DNA of 6,965 nt from Clostridiales bacterium (GCA_003487955.1 DNNJ01000374.1:1-6965), one strand, 5' to 3'; numbered from the stretch's first letter, positions 1 to 6,447 are shown. The notes: generated by a model from the sequence alone, not told the origin. A program made the numbers and translations.

Positions 1-903
1 CCGATTTACTTACAATCAATTCCAACAGGTTTAGAGCTTGTAGAAGGAATCGGTGAAGCTGACCCTATGGGAGAAGAATTTACAAATCCGGCTCCATGTA
101 TTACAAGAAGATATCCGGACAGATTGGTAATTAATGTAACAAATGTGTGCGGAATGTATTGCCGCCACTGTCAAAGAAGAAGAAATATAGGAGAATTTGA
201 TACTGCTCAACCAAGAGAAAATTTACAAGCAGCAGTTGATTACATTGCAGCTAATAAAGAAATCAGAGATGTACTGGTGACCGGAGGAGACCCCTTTACG
301 CTGTCAGATGATACTTTAGATTGGTTATTGACACAATTAGACAATATTCCTCATCTTGAATTCAAACGTATTGGTACAAGAATGCCGGTAACATTGCCGC
401 AAAGAGTAACAAAAGAAATGTGTGATATGTTGAAAAAACATCATCCTTTATTTATTAACTTACAATTTAATAATCCATTAGAAATAACCGAAGAAACGAA
501 GAAAGCTTGTTCAATGCTTGCTGATGCAGGAATACCCCTTGGCAATCAATCAGTTTTATTAAGAGGTGTTAATGATGATAAATTTGTGATGAAGAGATTA
601 AATCAAGGTTTATTATCTTGCAGAGTCAGACCTTATTATATTTTCCATGCGAAAGGTGTAGTAGGGACACTGCATTTCAGGACAAGTGTAGATATTGGAA
701 TAGAAATAATGGAGCATTTAAGAGGATATACATCAGGCTTAGCAAATCCTACATTTATAATCAATGCACCAAAAGGAAAAGGAAAGACTCCAATGCTTCC
801 GGAATACGTTATTTCCCACGGCAGAGATACAATAACAATAAGAACATGGGAAGGCACGATAATAGAGTATCCTAATAAAGATGCCAATATAAAATATGAA
901 TAG
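1..903 (+). CDS. eam: Glutamate 2,3-aminomutase (KamA-family radical SAM/PLP enzyme), 5' end missing
   Basis: The frame is open from base 1, so the gene starts outside the window; 300 residues are present and family members have about 415. The radical-SAM cluster motif CGMYCRHCQRRR is at 148-183, with cysteine codons at 148, 160 and 169. The PLP-lysine motif NAPKGKGKTP is at 763-792, with the presumed Schiff-base lysine at 784-786. In lysine 2,3-aminomutase two aspartates, 37 residues apart, hold the substrate's epsilon-amino group (Asp293 and Asp330 in the Clostridium subterminale enzyme). Here the matching positions are Lys (652-654) and Asn (763-765), again 37 apart, which is the pair known from glutamate 2,3-aminomutase. 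The expected reaction is L-glutamate to beta-glutamate in the cytoplasm, using SAM, a [4Fe-4S] cluster and PLP. Beta-glutamate can be a compatible solute; the role here is not shown. No good terminator follows the gene. KamA-family membership is near certain; glutamate specificity is likely. Confidence 0.86.
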   Translation, partial: PIYLQSIPTGLELVEGIGEADPMGEEFTNPAPCITRRYPDRLVINVTNVCGMYCRHCQRRRNIGEFDTAQPRENLQAAVDYIAANKEIRDVLVTGGDPFTLSDDTLDWLLTQLDNIPHLEFKRIGTRMPVTLPQRVTKEMCDMLKKHHPLFINLQFNNPLEITEETKKACSMLADAGIPLGNQSVLLRGVNDDKFVMKRLNQGLLSCRVRPYYIFHAKGVVGTLHFRTSVDIGIEIMEHLRGYTSGLANPTFIINAPKGKGKTPMLPEYVISHGRDTITIRTWEGTIIEYPNKDANIKYE

Positions 904-972
904 ACCCGGTAAAGTGCATTGCATTAAACTTTAATAAGCTCCTGCGCAATTTTTTGCGATAAATAGATATAT

Positions 973-1002
973 TTGATAATCATAATTTACTTCTGTTATG
1001 AA
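973..1002 (+). promoter_or_regulatory. Possible sigma-A promoter for the TRAP transporter genes
   Basis: TTGATA (973-978) and TATGAA (997-1002) are 18 bases apart, and a TG sits one base before the -10 (994-995) as in extended -10 promoters. It lies in the 171-base gap between the aminomutase gene and the receptor gene, and would give a leader of about 65 bases. Four of six bases match in the -10. The region is AT-rich, so chance matches are easy. Confidence 0.35.
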
Positions 1003-1074
1003 TAATAAGGAGTAATGGATTTTCATATCGAGGAGATTAAAAAGGAACAAAGAATTTAAATTGGAGGGAAAAAA

Positions 1075-2121
1075 ATGAAGAAACTTTTATCACTAATGGT
1101 TGTATGTATTTTAGTTCTTTCTCTTGCTGCTTGCGGTGGGCAACAGACTCCGCCTCCTGCCAGCAACGACACAGAGAAACCTGCTGAAGAAACCCCAGAA
1201 ACCCCTGAAGTAACCAGAGACCCTGTAGACCTTGTTATGGGTACAGGTTCCAGCGGTGGTACTTATTTTGCACTAGGTGGTGCAATGTCTAATGCTTGGA
1301 ACAGCTTTTTGAAAGATGAGCAAATCACTGTTACAGCTCAGGCTTCCGGTGCTTCCGTAGAGAACATTAACCTGATTAATGCAGGTGAAATGGATCTTGG
1401 TATGGCTATGAATAACGTTGCTGCAAACGCTTTTGCCGGCACAGGTGCGTTTAACGCTCCCGTTACGAACGTATCTTCCATAGGAGTTGTTTACAACGAG
1501 GTATATCAAATTGTTGCCAATGCTAAAACAGGAGCAAAGAATGTTGAAGACCTTAAGGGTTTAACAATGGCTGTTGGACCTGCAGGCTCCGGTACTGTTG
1601 GATTGACTGAGAAGGTCTTAGCTGCTGCCGGCTTAGACATTGACAAGGACATAAAACGCCAAAGCGACAGCTTCGGTGATGCCGCTACGAAGATGCAGGA
1701 TGGCCACATTGATGCTGCTGCCAACGTACTTGCGGTTCCGGCTTCCTCCATAATTGAGATGGCAACCGTTATGAATATTGCTTATGTAGATATCAGCGAT
1801 GAAATCCTCGCAACTATTCAGGCTTCTGAGCCATATTTTGTTCGTAAGGTTATTCCTGCCGGCACTTATAAAGATCAGGCAGAGGACATCAATACAATTA
1901 CTTGTAAAGCTGCATTGTATTGCCGTGCCGACCTTGATGAGGAAACTGTTTATCAAATTACCAAAGCTATGTATGAAACCAACGCTGAAGTTGCTGCAGC
2001 TCACGCTACAGGTAAGGAAATTCAGCTTGAAGGCGCCCTTGAAGGTATAACAACTCCTATACATCCGGGTGCTGCCAGATACTACCAAGAAAAGGGCATT
2101 GAAGTTCCCGACAACAAATAA
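1075..2121 (+). CDS. TRAP transporter solute receptor, TAXI family (lipoprotein)
   Basis: This 348-residue protein captures the substrate outside the membrane and hands it to the TRAP permease encoded next. Residues 1-20 are a lipoprotein signal peptide: two lysines, a hydrophobic stretch, and the lipobox LAAC with Cys20 as the lipidation site, so it should be anchored to the outer face of the membrane. Residues 21-50 are a Pro/Glu/Thr-rich linker. The TAXI domain starts with VMGTGSSGGTYFALG (54-68) and runs to near the end; length and layout are normal for the family. The start is fixed by GGAGGG at 1063-1068, six bases before ATG. TAXI receptors studied elsewhere bind glutamate or related dicarboxylates or amides; the substrate cannot be read from this sequence, but the aminomutase gene upstream makes glutamate a reasonable guess. 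The codons look richer in G+C than those of the aminomutase gene. Confidence 0.95.
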   Translation: MKKLLSLMVVCILVLSLAACGGQQTPPPASNDTEKPAEETPETPEVTRDPVDLVMGTGSSGGTYFALGGAMSNAWNSFLKDEQITVTAQASGASVENINLINAGEMDLGMAMNNVAANAFAGTGAFNAPVTNVSSIGVVYNEVYQIVANAKTGAKNVEDLKGLTMAVGPAGSGTVGLTEKVLAAAGLDIDKDIKRQSDSFGDAATKMQDGHIDAAANVLAVPASSIIEMATVMNIAYVDISDEILATIQASEPYFVRKVIPAGTYKDQAEDINTITCKAALYCRADLDEETVYQITKAMYETNAEVAAAHATGKEIQLEGALEGITTPIHPGAARYYQEKGIEVPDNK

Positions 2122-2163
2122 ATATAGAAACATCTATGGTTTTAATTTGAATTATTTGAGTCA

Positions 2164-2196
2164 AGAGCGGACCATTTTATTAGGAGGGTTCGCTCT
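2164..2196 (+). promoter_or_regulatory. Stem-loop between receptor and permease genes
   Basis: Arms AGAGCGGACC (2164-2173) and GGTTCGCTCT (2187-2196) pair over ten bases with one G-U pair, around a 13-base loop. The tract after it (CTTCTACTT) is only weakly U-rich, so it is a partial terminator at best. Similar hairpins between receptor and permease genes commonly protect the upstream mRNA or reduce readthrough, giving more receptor than permease; that role is inferred here. The loop and right arm contain AGGAGGG (2182-2188), a good Shine-Dalgarno match with no start codon at a usable distance. Confidence 0.5.
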
Positions 2197-2257
2197 CTTC
2201 TACTTAAAATTGTGTGTGGAAGAAGCTCAATAACTAGATGAAGGAGGTATTACATTT

Positions 2258-4363
2258 ATGAGTAAAGACAAAAATGAAAAATTTATTCCCCCTGTAGACG
2301 AAGAAAACATCGATACCGTTGACGGAGAAAACGTTAATATCGTTGAAGAAGAAAACATCGATAAAGAAGAAGTCATCTATTCAGGTGAAAGTTCAGGAAT
2401 TGATGCTGACGAATTGATGGCTGAATATGACAGAGAATCCGCATACCGTCGTCTGATAGGGTTCCCCGGCAAGTTGGTATTTGTGATTGCTGTTGCATGG
2501 TCTGTGTTCCAACTTTATACCGGTTTATTTGGTACATTCCCATCTACGTTGCAACGTGCACCGCATTTGGCCTCAGCACTAACCTTAGTGTATCTGCTTT
2601 ATCCTGCTAAGAGGGGAAAGTCTGTCGAATTTACAGAGCATATTCCGTGGTATGATTATATTTTGGCGGCAGCCAGTGTAACTGTCGGCTCTTATCATAT
2701 TATTTTTTATGATCAACTGCTACTGCGTGCAGGATCGTTTACTCAGGTAGACGTTATTATAAGTGTTATGGCTATTTTTCTTCTGCTTGAAGCAGCTCGC
2801 CGTGTTGCCGGTATGGTAATTGTCACTGTGGCAAGTGTATTTTTGGTATATGCATTTTTGGGTCAACATCTTCCTAGAACATCATTCCTTTTCCATGCCC
2901 CGTTTACGTTCAAACGCGTGGTCTGTACGGAATGGTTAGGTAGTGAGGGTATTCTTGGGACACCGATTTATGTATCATCAACCTTTATTTTCTTGTTCTT
3001 GGTTTTTGCAACTTTCCTGAAGAAGAGCGGCGTCGGTGATTGGATGACCAACCTTGCTACAGCAGCCGTTGGCGGTCAAGTCGGCGGTCCTGCAAAAACT
3101 GCTGTAATAGCCAGTGCTCTGCAGGGAACTGTCAGTGGCTCTTCTGTTGGAAACGTTGTTGCCACCGGTTCTATAACAATCCCCTTGATGAAAGATACGG
3201 GTTATGAACCTAACTTTGCCGGGGCGGTTGAAGCAGCTGCTTCCACAGGCGGACAAATCATGCCGCCGATAATGGGTGCTGCTGCATTTATTATGACAGA
3301 ATACGTAGGCGTATCATATGGTACGGTTGCAATATCCGCCGCGATACCTGCAATACTTTACTTCACCGGTATATTTTTGAACGTTCACTATGAAGCTCTA
3401 AAGAAAGGTCTGCTTGGTCTTCCTAAAGAGAAGCGTCCTGATGGCAAGAAGTTGCTTAAAGAAGGCTGGTTCATGATTCTGCCGGTAATTCTTATCTTTG
3501 GATTGCTTATTGGCGGAAGTTCTGCGATGAAAGCGGCTATGTACGGTATCATAGGATGCATAATTGTATGGGTTATTAATATTCTTCGAGAAGAGAAGAG
3601 ATTTGATATTATCAAGTTCGTGAAAATGTTCATTGAGGCTCTTGATGAAAGTGCCCGCAGCGCTATCACAGTAGCTATTACCTGTGGTACCGCAGGTATC
3701 ATTGTTGGTGTTGTTACCATGACCGGTCTCGGACTCAAGATGGCAGATGGTTTGATTGAGTTGGCTGGAGGCAGTTTGCTGCTCACAATGGTATTTACAA
3801 TGTTCAGTTCACTTATACTTGGAATGGGTGTTCCGACTACAGCGAACTATATCATACAAGCTACGATTTCTGCCCCGGCGCTTGTAGCTTTAGGTGTTCC
3901 GCCGATTGCTGCCCACATATTTGTATTCTACTTTGGTATCGTTGCTGATATCACTCCGCCTGTTGCTTTAGCTGCCTTCGCCGGTGCCGGTATATCCGGT
4001 GGAAATCCGATGAAGACAGGTTTTATTGCAACACGTCTCGGCATCGCAGCTTATGTTGTGCCATATATGTTAGTGTATAACCCTATTTTGGTACTTGTAA
4101 ACACCGAAGGGTATTCAACTTCAATATTTGTACTGATGGTATTGAAATCTGCTGTGACTGCTATTATAGGTATGGGTGGTCTTGCTACCGGCTTTACCGG
4201 ATACTTTAAAACTAATAACAAGATTTGGGAAAGCATTATCCTGATTGTTGCAGGTTTGCTGCTCGTCGACCCGGGTACAGCTACTGATATTGCAGGTGCC
4301 GGTTTAATGATTGCAGTTTACTTGATGCAGAAAATGCGTATCAAGAAAGCGGTTGCGATGTAG
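2258..4363 (+). CDS. TRAP transporter permease, fused 4TM (DctQ-like) + 12TM (DctM) protein
   Basis: This 701-residue membrane protein should import the ligand delivered by the TAXI receptor, driven by a sodium or proton gradient. Residues 1-60 are an acidic tail, probably cytoplasmic, with three 8-residue repeats. Hydrophobic segments from about 70 to 200 form the small-subunit-like part, and the rest is the DctM domain. Conserved family stretches are GTVSGSSVGNVVATG (290-304), STGGQIMPP (329-337), GMGVPTTANYI (522-532) and FYFGIVADITPPV (557-569). The last two, and the matching pair in the first half, fit the helical hairpin loops that line the transport site. Fused permeases of this kind normally accompany TAXI receptors, as here. 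AAGGAGG at 2241-2247 lies ten bases before ATG. The gene starts 136 bases after the receptor stop and is followed by a strong hairpin. The family is clear; the substrate is not. Confidence 0.96.
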   Translation: MSKDKNEKFIPPVDEENIDTVDGENVNIVEEENIDKEEVIYSGESSGIDADELMAEYDRESAYRRLIGFPGKLVFVIAVAWSVFQLYTGLFGTFPSTLQRAPHLASALTLVYLLYPAKRGKSVEFTEHIPWYDYILAAASVTVGSYHIIFYDQLLLRAGSFTQVDVIISVMAIFLLLEAARRVAGMVIVTVASVFLVYAFLGQHLPRTSFLFHAPFTFKRVVCTEWLGSEGILGTPIYVSSTFIFLFLVFATFLKKSGVGDWMTNLATAAVGGQVGGPAKTAVIASALQGTVSGSSVGNVVATGSITIPLMKDTGYEPNFAGAVEAAASTGGQIMPPIMGAAAFIMTEYVGVSYGTVAISAAIPAILYFTGIFLNVHYEALKKGLLGLPKEKRPDGKKLLKEGWFMILPVILIFGLLIGGSSAMKAAMYGIIGCIIVWVINILREEKRFDIIKFVKMFIEALDESARSAITVAITCGTAGIIVGVVTMTGLGLKMADGLIELAGGSLLLTMVFTMFSSLILGMGVPTTANYIIQATISAPALVALGVPPIAAHIFVFYFGIVADITPPVALAAFAGAGISGGNPMKTGFIATRLGIAAYVVPYMLVYNPILVLVNTEGYSTSIFVLMVLKSAVTAIIGMGGLATGFTGYFKTNNKIWESIILIVAGLLLVDPGTATDIAGAGLMIAVYLMQKMRIKKAVAM
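2300..2371 (+). repeat. Three tandem 24-bp repeats in the permease N-terminus
   Basis: Units 2300-2323, 2324-2347 and 2348-2371 encode EENIDTVD, GENVNIVE and EENIDKEE (residues 15-38). Units 1 and 3 share 16 identical bases (2300-2315 and 2348-2363). The repeat keeps the reading frame and adds acidic residues to the cytoplasmic tail ahead of the first membrane helix. Confidence 0.8.
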
Positions 4364-4391
4364 TAATGGTTAATATTATTTAGAACATTTG

Positions 4392-4441
4392 AAAAAATGC
4401 ACCTGCAAGGGTTATAGGTTCTTGCAGGTGCTTATTCTTTT
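4392..4441. terminator. Intrinsic terminator of the TRAP genes, probably works both ways
   Basis: A perfect 11-bp stem GCACCTGCAAG (4399-4409) / CTTGCAGGTGC (4421-4431) has an 11-base loop. On the + strand it is followed by TTATTCTTTT and starts 35 bases after the permease stop. On the - strand it is followed, after one base, by six T (4397-4392), so the minus-strand tail is at least as good. That fits a two-way terminator and suggests transcription also arrives from the right. Confidence 0.85.
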
Positions 4442-4575
4442 GGTACTTGAGACAGTTCTTTTCAGTGCAGCCCATAGAAGTTTTCTAAAATATCCTTCGC
4501 TTCGGCAGATGACAACCCGTTGGGTGTGAACTGTAACAAAACTTTAAAATAAAACACATCATTGAAACAGAAGGT

Positions 4576-4603
4576 TTGACAGAGAAGAGTTTTCTGTGAT
4601 AAA
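4576..4603 (+). promoter_or_regulatory. Sigma-A promoter for the small membrane protein gene
   Basis: A perfect TTGACA (4576-4581) is 16 bases from GATAAA (4598-4603), which has a TG one base ahead (4595-4596). The start point would be near 4610, about 35 bases before the ATG at 4645. A short inverted repeat, ACAGA (4579-4583) and TCTGT (4593-4597), lies across the spacer and could be a regulator site. Confidence 0.55.
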
Positions 4604-4644
4604 CTGTAAAAAATATTATACTAAAACAAACGGGAGTTGGTAAA

Positions 4645-5013
4645 ATGTCATCAGGCGAAATTATTCGCGGGATAGGCTTTTTCATCGCAGTTATTGCTAT
4701 CTACCTTGCGGTATTAGTAATTACAATGAAAAGAAATATAAAAAAGGTAGTTCAAGTATTTGAGGATAAGAATGCCTTATCCGCTAAAACAGCTATAAGC
4801 GCCGCAGGGCTTAATATTCAGAAACAGGGTATTATGGAACGTGCCATAAAAAAACGCGATAATAGGTCTCATGCCCTGAAGTTTCTGTTGGATGGCGGAG
4901 TTGTGATTATCACCGGTGATGAGAGGTACTATCTTAATAAAAAGAAAATGCTTGCATTTAAAAATCGTATGAATTTCATTGGACGTATGATGATTCCAGA
5001 TATAGACGATTGA
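4645..5013 (+). CDS. Hypothetical protein with one N-terminal membrane helix
   Basis: The 122-residue product is not recognised. Residues 8-27 form one strongly hydrophobic helix followed by KRNIKK, so the rest most likely faces the cytoplasm. The soluble part is basic (for example AIKKRDNR at 67-74). Residues about 44-100 alternate helix-like stretches with the pattern LLDGGVVIITGDERYYL (81-97), which resembles the hairpin end of a winged-helix fold; this is an impression from pattern, not a match. It has its own promoter-like sequence and GGGAG at 4632-4636, eight bases before ATG, so it is probably a real gene outside the TRAP unit. The stop is TGA, and the same frame stays open for 82 more codons (5014-5259). 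The next good hairpin is about 165 bases downstream. Confidence 0.72.
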   Translation: MSSGEIIRGIGFFIAVIAIYLAVLVITMKRNIKKVVQVFEDKNALSAKTAISAAGLNIQKQGIMERAIKKRDNRSHALKFLLDGGVVIITGDERYYLNKKKMLAFKNRMNFIGRMMIPDIDD

Positions 5014-5176
5014 CAAATATCCTTTAAAGATTACGAGTACCGCAAAATGCCGTTTGACCATGTGGGGGCAGGTATATTCTTTCGAGGCGATACTATGACC
5101 GAATTATTAGGGGCGTCATCAGACTTTCCAGAGACTTCGAAAAACTTTCGGCTTAACCGGAGAAAAATTTTTAGCG

Positions 5177-5217
5177 AAAAAATCACCTTGAAAACCGTTG
5201 TTCTCATAGGTGATTTT
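5177..5217. terminator. Two-way intrinsic terminator between the convergent genes
   Basis: Arms AAAATCACCT (5179-5188) and AGGTGATTTT (5208-5217) pair perfectly over 10 bp; an inner imperfect stem extends it toward a small loop near 5196-5199. On the - strand it lies a few bases beyond the cotJC stop and reads into six T (5182-5177). On the + strand the right arm ends in TTTT. It most clearly ends the cotJ operon and may also stop transcripts of the membrane protein gene. Confidence 0.75.
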
Positions 5218-5223
5218 AACTAT

Positions 5224-5796
5224 TTAGAAGTGCCTCTTGCTATTGGAATATTCTTCAACTAATCTTAATCCTTCTCCGAATCTTTGGAAGTGAACAATTT
5301 CACGCTCTCTAAGCCACCTAAGAGTATCTTTTACCAAGGGGTCATCGGTTAATAGAATTAAGTTTTCGTAGGTTGCCCTTGCTTTTTGCTCAGCAGCCAT
5401 GTCGTTGTATAAATCTGCTACAGGGTCTCCTTTCGCCTGAGTATATTTTGCTTCCCAAGGAACACCATCTGAATCAAGCAAAAATGGACATGTTTCATGA
5501 TTTGCGTAATAGCCTCCCATGCCTGCTTGAATTAACTCATCCCTTGTGGCGCCGTTTAATAATTTTTTGAACAATGTTGCTACCATTTCCATGTGGCCAA
5601 GTTCTTCGGTTCCGATATCCGTTAGTATTGCTTTTGTCTCATTTAGTGGCATGCTGAATCTTTGAGTAAGATAATTCATGCTTGCACTTGCTTCGCCATC
5701 AGCTCCGCCGTATTGATTTAAAACAGCTTTAGCCATTCTAACGTCTTTATTTGTAACTCTTACAGGATACTGTAATTTTTTTTCATACATAAACAT
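5224..5796 (-). CDS. cotJC: Spore coat protein CotJC, manganese-catalase family
   Basis: This 190-residue protein has the usual CotJC length and starts with MFMYEKKLQYPVRV, typical of the family. It has the ferritin-like four-helix fold of non-haem dimanganese catalases. Residues Glu35, Glu65, His68 (in TEELGHMEM), Glu136 (in AAEQKARATYE) and His169 (in REREIVHF) match in order and nearly in spacing the five metal ligands of the Lactobacillus plantarum enzyme, so the metal site looks intact. CotJC belongs to the spore coat in Bacillus and clostridia and may break down hydrogen peroxide; activity here is inferred. It is the last gene of cotJABC, 31 bases after cotJB, with a terminator directly beyond its stop. 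A GAAAGGA (5808-5814) lies 11 bases before the chosen ATG; the Met at residue 3 is an alternative start. Confidence 0.95.
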   Translation of the reverse strand: MFMYEKKLQYPVRVTNKDVRMAKAVLNQYGGADGEASASMNYLTQRFSMPLNETKAILTDIGTEELGHMEMVATLFKKLLNGATRDELIQAGMGGYYANHETCPFLLDSDGVPWEAKYTQAKGDPVADLYNDMAAEQKARATYENLILLTDDPLVKDTLRWLREREIVHFQRFGEGLRLVEEYSNSKRHF

Positions 5797-5827
5797 AGGG
5801 TTATCATTCCTTTCTATATAATAATAC

Positions 5828-6106
5828 TTACACTTCCCAAGGCCATGGGCTGTTTATATAACGCCAGTTGTCCCCGACCTCATGACCGAAGATAGTCATA
5901 GGTCCAAACTGCATTTCGTATGCATCCTTAACTGTTTTTAACTGGTCAGTGTACATTTTGTGTCTGTACAGGGCAACCGGATCATTTGGATGAGTATCTA
6001 AATATAGTGCAGTATCTAAGGTTACAAATTGAAGTTTTTGTACTTCCAGCAGCATTTCCTGTTGCTGCTGATATGCTCTTTGCGCTGTTCTGTTATAATT
6101 CACCAT
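5828..6106 (-). CDS. cotJB: Spore coat protein CotJB
   Basis: The 92-residue product has the CotJB marks: a glutamine-rich helical N-terminus (QQQQ at 13-16), DTHPNDPVALYRHK in the middle, FGPMTIFG, and the C-terminal PWPWE. CotJB is a small protein required with CotJA and CotJC in the spore coat; no enzymatic role is known. The gene starts only two bases after the cotJA stop. Its ribosome binding site AGAGGGG (6114-6120) is inside the last codons of cotJA, seven bases before ATG, so translation of the two is probably coupled. Confidence 0.95.
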   Translation of the reverse strand: MVNYNRTAQRAYQQQQEMLLEVQKLQFVTLDTALYLDTHPNDPVALYRHKMYTDQLKTVKDAYEMQFGPMTIFGHEVGDNWRYINSPWPWEV

Positions 6107-6108
6107 AA

Positions 6109-6312
6109 TTACACCCCTCTTTGAAGATATTCTAAATATGGAGTAACCAAATCCGGAAATACTGTACCCTGAACAAATGCCTCAGTTATATTGTTGAAAT
6201 AACGCGGATTTATTTGATAAGGAACATACCCGTATCCCGGTCTTGGGTTTTCAGGCATATACGGCACCATTGGTATATAATTTCTTTCATTTTGTCTATT
6301 CAAGCTCTTCAT
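6109..6312 (-). CDS. cotJA: Spore coat-associated protein CotJA
   Basis: This is a 67-residue, Pro/Tyr-rich protein. GYGYVPYQ in the middle and ALxxGTxFPxLxxPY-like spacing near the end (EAFVQGTVFPDLVTPYLEYL) identify CotJA. It is the first gene of the operon and is thought to work with CotJC, which needs it for assembly in Bacillus. The start is uncertain: AGAAAGGA (6313-6320) touches the ATG at 6310-6312, which is too close for normal initiation, whereas it is nine bases from a TTG at codon 4 (6301-6303). The true protein may therefore be 64 residues. A sigma-E-like promoter is found about 40 bases upstream, as expected for mother-cell expression during sporulation. Confidence 0.94.
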   Translation of the reverse strand: MKSLNRQNERNYIPMVPYMPENPRPGYGYVPYQINPRYFNNITEAFVQGTVFPDLVTPYLEYLQRGV

Positions 6313-6343
6313 TCCTTTCTTATGAATATTTGCTACTTCGCAA

Positions 6344-6360
6344 TGAAATAGTTTATTTCA
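6344..6360. repeat. Short palindrome over the cotJ promoter
   Basis: TGAAATA (6344-6350) and TATTTCA (6354-6360) are perfect inverted arms around GTT. The repeat covers the proposed -10 and start site of cotJ, so it could be an operator; it could also arise by chance in AT-rich DNA. Confidence 0.35.
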
Positions 6361-6377
6361 TATTATTCATAATAAGA
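6350..6377 (-). promoter_or_regulatory. cotJA: Possible sigma-E promoter of cotJABC
   Basis: Reading the - strand, TCTTATT (6377-6371) and AATAAACT (6357-6350) lie 13 bases apart. They fit the sigma-E pattern (KMATATT and CATACAhT) at six of seven and six of eight positions. Start would be near 6343, about 30 bases before cotJA. In Bacillus subtilis cotJ is under sigma-E, which is why this was sought; the match itself is moderate. Confidence 0.42.
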
Positions 6378-6447
6378 CAAAAAGTGACGCAATTTATCAA
6401 TAAGTTTTAAGAATGGTCCTTTTTGACTGATATTCATTAAAAATGCA

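Larger units (their letters stand above)
4392..4620 (-). other. Possible small minus-strand transcription unit (small RNA, small gene or gene remnant)
   Basis: On the - strand a perfect TATAAT (4615-4620) stands 17 bases after TTACCA (4638-4643). A transcript from about 4608 would end at the hairpin at 4399-4431 with its six-T tail, giving roughly 215 bases. Within it one frame is open from 4620 to a TGA at 4462-4464 and ends in protein-like residues including NGLSSAEAKDILENFYG. That frame has no ATG and no ribosome binding site; the possible GTG and TTG codons have no Shine-Dalgarno match ahead of them. So it may be a small RNA, a remnant whose 5' part is lost, or chance. I do not recognise the sequence. 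Confidence 0.28.

Noticed and set aside
1..903. Reading the first gene as lysine 2,3-aminomutase
   Set aside because: The two lysine-side-chain aspartates are replaced by Lys and Asn, which fits the glutamate enzyme.
945..958. Inverted repeat CGCAA-TTTT-TTGCG after the aminomutase gene, as a terminator
   Set aside because: The stem is only 5 bp and no T-run follows it; too weak to call.
1633..2133. 166-residue minus-strand frame inside the receptor gene
   Set aside because: It is the reverse-frame shadow of a clear TAXI receptor and has no family features or ribosome binding site.
3388..3786. 132-residue minus-strand frame inside the permease gene
   Set aside because: It is a shadow of the conserved DctM domain; its composition mirrors the opposite strand.
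5047..5262. Separate 71-residue gene on the + strand
   Set aside because: No ribosome binding site ahead of the ATG, it crosses a two-way terminator, and its end lies antisense to cotJC. Kept only as an open-frame observation.
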